DNA from: Blastobasis lacticolella
Lineage: Eukaryota > Arthropoda > Insecta > Lepidoptera > Blastobasidae
DNA length: 64,000 bases
Assembly (NCBI GenBank): GCA_905147135.1
Contig: LR990041.1
Coordinates: 930,001-994,000, forward strand
Direction: 5' to 3'
Shown: one piece after another, positions 55,661 through 64,000 of the stretch
How the letters are laid out: each line of letters starts with the position of its first letter
Numbering within the stretch: the first letter of the stretch is position 1
The notes under the pieces: generated by a model
What the model saw: only the letters and a program-made list of their open reading frames with translations
What the model was told of the DNA's origin: nothing
Database searches by the model: none
Position numbers and translations under genes: made by a program

Positions 55661-55739
55661 ATGGTGTGCGCTCCGGTCAGCGCGCACACACCGCGGTTTA
55701 TCATTATTTTTGACGTTCACTGCTCGAACAAGTGGTCTA

Positions 55740-55954
55740 ACTTCAGTGATTTAATCGAGATAATTAATAATCGTTTCAAATTAAGCGAAAAACTGTTGTT
55801 AATTGGTGTCTAAATGTTTATGTAATGGTGTCCGAAACGCGATAACCTGTGTCGATTCTTGGAAGCGTGCATGCTGCGTCGAAACGAGACCTTGATAACT
55901 TGTTCCTCAGACGAACGAGCGAGGAGACAGTCGTGTAGGATCATGCCCATGGAG
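55740..55954 (+). other. Possible first exon ending ATGCCCATGGAG|GTACGT
   Basis: Downstream of the promoter-like region, ends at a strong donor at 55955. If coding, it holds only 4 codons from the ATG at 55943. A second donor-like site (GGAG|GTAAAC) lies at 56192. Remaining exons would be right of the window. Confidence 0.35.
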
Positions 55955-55959
55955 GTACG

Positions 55960-57400
55960 TCTTTAGTTTACAAAGTCTTGAGCGAGCCGTCGGTGTGTGT
56001 ACGTTAGTCATTTACCCTGGATTGAGTGGAACTGTGCGATCAAAGTTCATGGAACAGACTTAGAAACGGCAAAGTGTGAAGCGGCCTGCTATGACGGTGT
56101 GTAACTGTAGTGATTATTGTCATTAGTGGAATCAAGCGAAGTCGAGCGGCGTCGCTGTTCCGTCCGTAGCCTGCTATGGACATTGACGGAGGTAAACAGT
56201 GTGAATTGCATGCACTGGTACGGTCGTCGTCTCACTTTGCACGTTTTAGAAGGCCCGGGTTTAGCAGGCCCGGCCCTTCCAGCCTCCGCAGCTTTATCTC
56301 GACGTCGCCAGAGCCGTCTCGCACTCTCGGGCTGAATGTAGTTCTATAAATATCCTGCACGCTACAGCACACAGCTCATGGAGTGTAGTGCTACAGAAAT
56401 GTTGTATTAATTCGAATTCTTCCTTGTTGTAATAACACATAAATTGTGCAATATAATGGTATTAGCTACTATAATAATGTACTATAGTGTGTGCACTAAT
56501 TTATTTAAGGTGTCTTGGTTGTAGTTTGCTACATTATCTGGCTATTTCTGTAAGTAGGTTGCAGTGTAGGTTTGCCATGTAGTTACCATTCCTGCATGAT
56601 TTTTATCAGAGCACAAATCCACCATGTGTGCTTGCACTCACTCGCTTATTAATCAAATTAGTTTGAGATGGGATAGTTTAAAGGTTATAGACATACTATA
56701 TAAATTATACTTGAAACATTTCTTATCAAAGGAGACCTTAGATATTAATAAAATCACTAACTTATGTGCGAACATTGGTTGTGTGTTAAACTAATCTAAT
56801 TTTACACTTTACTACAACAAGTCATGATGATGACATGTTGATATTATCAAATAAATTAAATTGGATTACAAGTACATTTATTAACTGAGACTACTTGAAC
56901 AGTCTCGGGAGCCGATTGGCACTCCATGTTGTGGAATATTATAATTATTAACATAATTTTATATTTTTTCATTGTCATAACGGTTGTATGTTTTTCTTTT
57001 TTTTATGTTAATAATCATGAAGATTTCCCACAAAATAAAAAGTAATTAGTAAATAACCAAAAGCACATTGGCAAACCAAAGAGCTCAAATAAACGTAATT
57101 TACAGTAATGAAATAGAACTAAAACTAAATTAGACCATAAAATATGATAGTGCGCCATAATAAAAGCATGGCATTGTTTATCTTGTTTGAAGTAGGTATG
57201 TTATATTGTTGTTGTTTATTTAACTTATAAGTCTTAGGCTTTAAAATAAATAAATTCACTCTGCAGTTAGTTGATTTCGGGTCGAAGACCCATTTAAAAC
57301 TCTTTTTTACTTTAGATTGCCTCACTAGTTCTCTAATTTTTTTTAGAGCTCGCTGGTTATAAATCCTGTTCATTCATAGCCCGAATATTACTTAAACTTC
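55960..57400. other. No supported gene
   Basis: 55960-56340 is CpG-rich and may be transcribed leader or intron. 56350-57400 is AT-rich; a minus frame of 82 codons at 57125-57373 (KKIRELVRQSKVKKSFKW) has no recognised family. Confidence 0.35.
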
Positions 57401-57690
57401 TGCAGACTACTGGACATAGTGGGCTTGTATCGCTTGAAAACTTCTTCGACTTTGGTTCCCTGTGTGAGTTCTACTGGCTGTACAATGGCCGTCTCTGCCG
57501 CAGGTTAATTTTGCTATCCTGCCACACTCTTCACAGACATGTATACCACTATGTTGACATGTGTCTGTCCACTACACTCATCCACATTACGTACAGTATA
57601 GGTAGACCCATTGTTGGTGTCTGCGATGGTTAAAAAATGTTTCCAACTAATACATAACTCGAATGTGGAACAAGTTAAGCTCCCAGTCGC
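57400..57690 (+). pseudogene. Old Jockey-type LINE C-terminal remnant
   Basis: FGSLCVFY-like FDFGSLCEFYWLYNG and a later CTCCCAGTCGCAGTGTTTCC parallel 16340-16575 of the intact LINE. Confidence 0.6.
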
Positions 57691-58352
57691 AGTGTTTCCT
57701 TTTGTGTGTCTTTGTGGATTAAGACTAAGTATGTCATGATATAGAGATCTCGTTCATCATCTTTCCCGCTGTCAATCTGGTCAATCTACCAGGGTACATT
57801 TTCCTGCTCTTTCCTCGCAAGACGTTGGCCCTCGCATCCCACGGCGATGTCAATCCATCGCTTCTTGGGTCACTGACACCCGGGAGACAAAGAAAAGCGC
57901 CTGATTTCGCTATACTTAACAGAGTTTTACGACCTTGAGAGTCTTGAGAGTCTGTTACTTTTGTCAGATATTTTCCTGCCAATTGTTGGGAGTTTTTAGA
58001 CATCTTATGGAGAGAAAGACTTTTTACATTACTTCAGCGCAAGTTCTGAGATAGCTGATAAATACTGAGATTATGAAATCGTCTGCCAATTGGCACTGTT
58101 TGTAGTGACTGTCGCTAAAAGTGTCGCAACATGACATGTGTAGTATGACACCCGTCGCTTGTTTGCCACACGCAGAGAGTTTCATGGTGCAAGTCAAGTG
58201 CGAGGCCGGGCGGCACCAGCTTTGTTTTTGTTCACCTCAATGGATATAATCATCTGTTAATGTCCCAGTTCTGCACTCGCGCCCTAAGGGCCCGATAGCC
58301 TTGACCATGATCCAAGATTTGACAGAACGACTGCCATAATCTGACCTCCGTG

Positions 58353-58487
58353 CATAGGCGTAGGAAGGGGGGGAGCCGGGTGGGCCGTGCCCACCCCAGG
58401 ATGGGGTGCTCACTGGTTGTACTTTGGCGATTGACTCGGCTTCATCGGCCACCTCAGGGGCCAGCCCCCCTGGAAGATACGATAATG
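58353..58487. mobile_element. 135-bp insertion with 8-bp target duplication, hAT-like
   Basis: CCTCCGTG at 58345-58352 and 58488-58495. Starts CATAGGCGTAGGAAGG; ends are only weakly inverse. Confidence 0.65.
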
Positions 58488-58593
58488 CCTCCGTGACAAT
58501 ATTGACAAGGGAACCTGACCAGATTGAATCATCATACATTGATGGTTTCAGCACGATGTTTTCCCTCATCGTAAGAGCATCGGTTAGTGTTAA

Positions 58594-58871
58594 ATTACTC
58601 CACCTTACAGAATACCGCAGGTAAACAATACTCTTTTAAATAGTATTGTGTTTCTGCCGGTGAGTAAGGTTTCCAGAGCTCCATGGGGTGGGAATTTGGG
58701 GAACCGTGGCTTTGGCAGTGGAGGGATATTTGCCTTCTTGCTGCCAGAGTAACGTGTTATACAGGTGGGCAACGCATTGGCGATAGTCTCTATATTGCTA
58801 ATGTCTATAGGCAGTGGTGACCACTTTCCATCAGGTGGCCCGCTTGCCTGTTTGCCTATCGTATGATATAA
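58594..58871 (+). mobile_element. Repeat B copy nested in SINE D
   Basis: CACCTTACAGAATACCGCAG to GTATGATATAAAAAAAAA. Interrupts the SINE after its GCATCGGTTAGTGTTAAATTA string. Confidence 0.85.
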
Positions 58872-59132
58872 AAAAAAAAATTATTGTACATAACTCAGAA
58901 AAGAGTCATGTTACATGGGATTCGAACCCGGGACCTCTCGCTTCCGACTCGGACTCCTTAACCACTTGCCACCGATGCTCCAAAGGAGTTAATATTGTTT
59001 TACAATATTGGGTCAATAAATTGGTGGCGTTGCCTCTGACATCCGACTCCGCAATGTATTACACTGCGAAGTTCCGTACATTCCGTACTTTCTGAACACA
59101 GTACATCACTATTTTAACTTCGCAATTCAGTA

Positions 59133-59348
59133 TTACAAGTCACTCATGTCAATCCATCGCTTATCGGGTCTCTCGCGGAGCCTCTTTCCTGATACCGGCA
59201 AGTTTAGGCGCCTACTTCCCATGTACTCCTGGTGCTTTTGCAGAACGTGACCAAACCACCGCTGGCAGGACTTTACGATTTTATCCGCGATGTTTCTCAC
59301 GCCAAGGCTGCCACGGGTGTACCCGTTAAGCACTCGGTCAAGTCGCAT
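59133..59348 (-). pseudogene. RTE-type LINE C-terminal fragment
   Basis: RWFGHVLQKHQEYMGSRRLN and GKRLRERPDKRWIDM match the RTE tail pattern RWFGHV..GRR..GKR.RGRPK.RW.D. 57780-57870 is another debris piece of the same sort. Confidence 0.75.
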
Positions 59349-59779
59349 AACGCCTCCTGCATATCCACCGCAGCATTTTCGTTTCTATTTTGTATTGCAA
59401 ATATTTGACATTTCTTATGTCCTTTTATTTGACCTGGAAATGGAAATTGTCTGAAATAAATTGTTTTTAATTTAATTATGTAAATATGTAAAATTACCCA
59501 AATCCAATCGAGTAAAAGTGGTTTCAATAGAAAAACACATAACCATCGAGTGAAGGAAGTTTTAGTGTCTTTTCTTCGCATTGGCGGATTGTTAGTTCCT
59601 TTTTATGCCACGTTCAGTATATTTGTCGTCGCTCAATTATTTTGTAATTTTCTAATGCAACATACCCACTTTACCAATTGAAAACAGTCCAATGACCATA
59701 TGAAACTTGTTAATAAAACTTGCAATATTTATCTGTAAGTACGCGGCTCACAATTGTATAATGAGTTTAGTACCCCAAT

Positions 59780-60262
59780 TTTTAACCCCCCTCGAAAAAG
59801 AGGGGTTCTAAGTTTGACGTAGTTACTGTGGCCCTAGCACAAGTATGTCGGAGACAAGAGAGCGTTTGTCTCTTTCTCTCGATACTAAGACGAAAGAGAT
59901 AGCAATACCTATGTCGCGCATTTTCTCGCTTATCGCGCGCGAGAGCAACTTGTGCTAGGTCTACTGGTGTGTGTCTGTGGCGTCGTAGCTCCCCAACAAA
60001 TGAACCGATTTCGATGTAGTTTTCTTTATTTGAAAGCCAGTTTAATCGAGATAATTCTCAGGTTTGTTAGTTATTTTTTTAAATTAGATTATCCAGGTTA
60101 TTTGACCACCATCGCACCTGGTGACGATGCGGAAAACGCACCTGCGTTTTTACCATTTTTGTTGTCTCCAACCTCAATGCATGAATCGTTGGTGTTATGG
60201 GCGACAGTGACCGCTGTCCATCAGGTGGACTGTCTGTTCGTTTGTCACTGAGTAGTACAAAA
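59780..60262 (+). repeat. Repeat L with repeat G inside, then a LINE 3' tail
   Basis: L markers CCCCCCTCGAAAAAGAGGGG and GTGTGTGTCTGTGGCGTCGT are split by G (about 59820-59963, inverse ends CCTAGCACAAG and CTTGTGCTAGG). 60180-60262 is a LINE tail (GCTGTCCATCAGGTGGACTG then A-run). Confidence 0.6.
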
Positions 60263-60269
60263 AAAAGTC

Positions 60270-60425
60270 GCTTACCACCGCCGTCTGTCCCTCTCTATTG
60301 TACGCTTAGACCTTTTAAACTACGCAACGGATTTTAATGAGGTTTTTAACAATAGGTAGATAGTGTTTCAAGGAGAAGGTTTATAGGGTAGGAGAACACG
60401 CGAACGAATACGCCAGCTAATATTT
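60270..60425 (+). mobile_element. Helitron-like 3' piece (candidate)
   Basis: AAACTACGCAACGGATTTTA and GAACACGCGAACGAATACGC; ordered similarity to 41215-41380. Confidence 0.35.
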
Positions 60426-60429
60426 AGAA

Positions 60430-61330
60430 TCCCAACTTGAGTTGGTATTTTTTTGTACGATGAACCAGGTTGGCATTTGACCGCTTCGCCGCCATCTCAA
60501 TTTGTTGTTAATGACATTAATGGCATTTGCGAATTGAATTGAATTGAATTATTTATTACATTGAATGCGATGTTCGTTAATAAATCGAGATAGGTCTGTG
60601 AATAATTTTTATGTATCAGTTTCTGTCTTTTTACTTCTTTGATGTTGGTCAATCGGAAAAGACAAATAACATAAAAATTAACTTCTCAATTTGGCACTTT
60701 GTATCTGTTTCTGTGTTTTTACTTCTTTGATGTTCGTCATTTGATGTAACATCTGCATACCTGTATACTTACACAGTTTAACAATAAAGACAATTCTGAT
60801 TCTGTCTGATTACATAACAATTAACTTCTTAATTTGGCACTTTTGCATCCAAAAGATTGGAAAGTATACTACGTTGACGTCGTGAGACTGGAATTAATGT
60901 TTTTTCTGCTCTTTGTTTACACAAATACTGTGCCAGTCTTAAGCAAAAACTTCTCGTAAAAGATCAAGCGCAGAATGCATCGAAATCGTTTTATTTTCCA
61001 CAATTGCTTCGAACACAGTTGCGATATCTTTATCAATCTTATCTGTAGCGATATCTCTTACAGCATCGGAGGCAAATGTATTAAGATCTCACAGATATAG
61101 AATAGCAGAATACTCCTTTTCTTGCTAACCTATTCTTAGATCTAGACGGCGGTGGCGGTGAGTCACCAGTAGGAGGTACTTGTTTAGAAAGCTGATGACG
61201 CGGTTACAAGGCTACTCCAAACTGGCCCGATGATGAGTAGCGTTGACTTGACACCACGCTGTCTATGCATGTGAATTGAATTCGTAATGCGTTAACGCAT
61301 AGTTCGCGACCAATTTGGCTCCAAGGGGTG
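60430..61330. other. No supported gene
   Basis: Short local duplications only: TCTGT(C/G)TTTTTACTTCTTTGATGTT occurs at about 60622 and 60710. Confidence 0.35.
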
Positions 61331-61438
61331 AGGATGAAGTCCCTGTCAAGGGCGAGCCGTACGGTGATCGCGTGACCAGTGTCGCGGAGACCAGATGGCA
61401 GTCGCTCCACTGTAATTACAGTCCCAGGGTCTCCTTGA

Positions 61439-61967
61439 CCATGAACCAATATTTGACAGATCAGGGGGTCTAAAAAGGCCACATTAGCGTTTCATAATAT
61501 CATCATCACAGCCCATCAACAGCCCACTGCAGGACTTAGAGCCTCTCCCACGAAAGGGGAGGTTGTTGCCATAATCTCCACGCTTGGCAGGCGGGTTGGA
61601 GATCGCAGTGTTGTAAATATAACAATAGAAAACGCTGCTGCCCATTTTCCAGCCTACAGAGACTCTAGATCTTTGGTCTTGAAAACATTAGTCGCCTTGT
61701 ACGACACCCACGAGTGAAAGGGGTTGGTGCTATTCTACTCTGCCGGACACCACACGGCCTCTATAATATGATTCATACTAATTAGACACAAACTTATCTG
61801 CAGCGTCGCTGTTGTTGACATTGTCATGGCAATTCAAAATGGTGTCACTTAGTTCCAGCACTGGCCACCGCATCAGATAAGTTTGTGGGAGTCTAATATG
61901 AATCATAATATGAAACGCTAATGTGGCCTTTTTAGACCCCCTGATCTGCTAAATATTGGTTCATGGT
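61439..61967. repeat. Composite palindrome with inner hairpin
   Basis: Outer arms 61439-61499 and 61908-61967 (CCATGAACCAATATTT, GGGGGTCTAAAAAGGCCACA) are inverse; inner arms near 61770 and 61880 (GATTCATACTAATTAGACAC / ..GTCTAATATGAATC) also pair. The outer flank on both sides is SINE D sequence. Confidence 0.8.
61500..61762 (-). mobile_element. Repeat A in the palindrome's left arm, ATAATAT duplication
   Basis: ATAATAT precedes CATCATCACAGCCC and follows CACACGGCCTCT. Near full length. Confidence 0.85.
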
Positions 61968-62538
61968 CAAGGCGGACCCTGGGCCCTCGAAGATGACACA
62001 CAGATATAAGCCATTCGTATTTAAATTGGAGCATCTGACTAAAAACGGAGAGCCGAGGCTTTTCGGAACCCTACCACCGGTATCTATGATATGAATATCT
62101 CTTGTGGGATTAGCAACAAGTTCTAACGATAACGGGCCTAATATTTTGCAGTCGTTAGTACATATTTATCAAGTTACTCATGTGGTCATTCGTTACTTTG
62201 GTTGTATAATCCGGCTTAGCAACACCTGAATGATACGCCTGTTGCAAACATCCCAGGCAAGAGCTGTTGCTCTTTGAGTATGTTTACTGGGGTGTCACGG
62301 GACTAAAGAGACAACATTAAATTTCAATTATTTTATCATAAAAAGAAGCTGCACCTGTATATTTTATAGAATCAATTATTTTAATTAAATCCAGAAACAC
62401 CCTTGTAATCAATTTTTCATAGATTTGTGGTAGAACAATTTTTATGGAAATTCCATTGCCTTTTGCGTCCATACCTTGCCAAATAAAATATTTTTGAAAA
62501 AATTTCTTCGTTAATGAACATTTTCAGTTCATACAAAC

Positions 62539-62673
62539 CTATCGTGGCACATGGTTGTGACAGACGGTTGCAAGACCTTCTTCCGCCACAGATACAGCGT
62601 AATCCGTGGCCGCGTACAAATCCTTGCGCGTGCAGGTGGTAGGGCAAGCAGGACAAACTAGTAAATGTGCCAT
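62539..62673 (-). CDS. Small 44-codon frame with CPxC...CHxH pattern
   Basis: Starts MAHLLVCPACPTTCTRKDLY and ends TVCHNHVPR then TAG. GC-rich island in AT-rich DNA. Cys/His spacing (C2C, CHNH) looks like a zinc-binding scrap. Could be a first exon, a TE piece or chance. Confidence 0.28.
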   Translation of the reverse strand: MAHLLVCPACPTTCTRKDLYAATDYAVSVAEEGLATVCHNHVPR

Positions 62674-62741
62674 TGTCGTGACCGTTTTGTTTATAATATA
62701 ATTACTAACCCACCCACCTTGGGTGTTTTTTATATTATTTT

Positions 62742-62955
62742 ACGACCTGAGTGGTCCAGTGGTCTGTCACGCAAGAGGTCCCGGGTTCGATTCCCGGCCG
62801 GGCAAAAATTTAAATGATGAATTTTAATTTCTGTTACGCGTCTGGGTGTTCTATGTATTTAAAAGTATATGAGTAGTTTATCTAGCACCCATAACACAAG
62901 CTTTGCTTACTTTGGGGCTAGATGGCGCTGTGTGAATTTTTCCGCGATTATTTAT
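62742..62955 (+). mobile_element. SINE C with an internal deletion in the head
   Basis: GACCTGAGTGGTCCAGTGGT joins directly to CTGTCACGCAAGAGGTCCCG, losing about 10 bases; B box and body intact. Confidence 0.88.
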
Positions 62956-62959
62956 TATT

Positions 62960-64000
62960 ATTATTTTATTGATTTCTGTAGAAGAAAGCTGATTGGTTTT
63001 TATTAAAAAATTATTTAAATCAAAATTATTTTATCGTCCCTACCCTGACTGAGCCTTGCCTGGTTGGCTCCCCATTCAAGGGTTCAGGTCTTTGATAAAG
63101 CTGTGCCAGCTTTTAAAACCCCGTTTAGCCCGCATGACCTGACAGGTGAAGACCCAACGACAAAAGAGAAGCATACCATATTAGGTATTACGAAGTAGTT
63201 TCTCTACACATAACAAGGAAATAATTGCGTTAATTAATTCGTTGAAACATTCACACATCGGTAATTATTTATGTAAGTATTCTATATCGGGTACATTATT
63301 AGGTATATTATATTGTACATGCGTCATAGTACCTATAGCTGGTTATTGCTTAAGTATGAGGATGGTCTTCACGCAGAACGTTAGGTACTTTCGCAAAATG
63401 TCATCGCAAAATATTTGGTCACTTTCGCACAACGCCATTTTTTCAAAACGTAATTTTTGCACAACGTCATTTTTGAAGAATGTCAACAGAATGTTCCTTG
63501 TAATAAATACTAAATAATGCTTCATAGTAGTGTTTTATAGGTGTACGGTAACCATGGATGGTAACCTTATCAAGGGGTTCAGGGGGTATATTTTTGAACC
63601 GTACGCCTCGAGTTGAACGGTTTACAATTTTGATTTTCGAAATGAATTATCAATATATTTTAAATTTAGTGCACCGAATAAGCAAGGCGGGCGGTTCAAA
63701 ATTGGAGCCACTGCTCTACGCTGCCAACATAAATTATACTAATATTATACACGTACAATATTAAACTAAACCGCCCTAGGCGGGTTTGTTTTGTTTATTT
63801 GTTTGAGCACATCTTGCTGCATTGCTCGCAAACGACCGCTTAGGACTTCGAAACGAGCAATCTTTTTAGTGAATTATCTGGCTGCTACATAGTGACCTGC
63901 ATTGCCGGTAACCATTGGCAGCCATATTTGCTACTGTTGTTTCAGCTATTAAAGTCTAATGAAGTTTCTTACGCCAACTTGACAAGTGTGGCTAAGTAAA
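62960..64000. other. No supported gene
   Basis: 63390-63490 has imperfect repeats of TTTCGCACAACGCCATTTTT type; the rest is AT-rich. Confidence 0.4.

Larger units (their letters stand above)
58253..58985 (-). mobile_element. SINE D interrupted twice
   Basis: SINE pieces at 58253-58352, 58488-58593 and 58872-58985 (the last is the tRNA head side, GAACCCGGGACCTCTCGCTT). Interrupted by a hAT-type MITE and by repeat B. Confidence 0.8.

Overview
The window looks like insect nuclear DNA, most likely from a lepidopteran (moth or butterfly). It has AT-rich introns and intergenic sequence, GC-rich short exons with GT-AG splice sites, and a dense mix of Jockey/CR1-like and RTE-like LINE remains, tRNA-derived SINEs, hAT- and Tc1/mariner-like MITEs and possible Helitron ends. 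The order is inferred from the repeat families; no single diagnostic gene settles it.

The main host gene is on the minus strand and covers about 47 kb. I find eight GC-rich exons whose splice phases agree at every junction: 48854-48978, 41901-42116, 38825-38972, 33706-33858, 32290-32353, 24244-24371, 17599-17741 and 1593-1772. Joined, they encode about 385 residues: a proline- and basic-rich N-terminal part (exons 1-3), then an Ala/Glu/Arg/Leu-rich coiled coil (exons 4-8). The gene runs off the left edge. I do not recognise the family. Its last two visible exons both have partial tandem duplicates nearby; the 3' half of exon 8 is present four times. Two weaker host signals are on the plus strand (a 108-base exon at 54388-54495 with a GC-AG donor; a CpG-rich promoter with a palindromic NRF1-type site near 55.6 kb). 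Another candidate exon is on the minus strand at 52918-53019.

Almost everything else is mobile DNA, mostly within introns. 0.7-1.8 kb: exon-8 duplication block. 3.5-10.7 kb: LINE debris, including a LINE ORF1 split by a 2.8-kb element with 90-bp inverted ends and 8-bp target duplications, itself holding a minus-strand LINE and an inverted satellite array. 12.2-17.0 kb: three-level nest (old LINE, TA-flanked inverted-repeat element, intact Jockey-type LINE ORF2 of 986 aa). 19.2-24.2 kb: decayed full-length LINE between inverted repeats. 25-31 kb: SINEs, a hAT MITE and RTE pieces. 32-43 kb: host exons separated by SINEs and MITEs. 43-55 kb: a 461-bp inverted-repeat element, LINE-mobilised SINE-like copies and two further inverted-repeat elements. 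57-64 kb: nested SINEs and a composite palindrome.

No CRISPR array, rRNA gene or convincing functional tRNA gene is visible, and I see no operon-like or defence-type gene system. The interest lies in the exon duplications, the nested insertions with readable target-site duplications, and retroposons sitting within about 20 bp of host splice sites.
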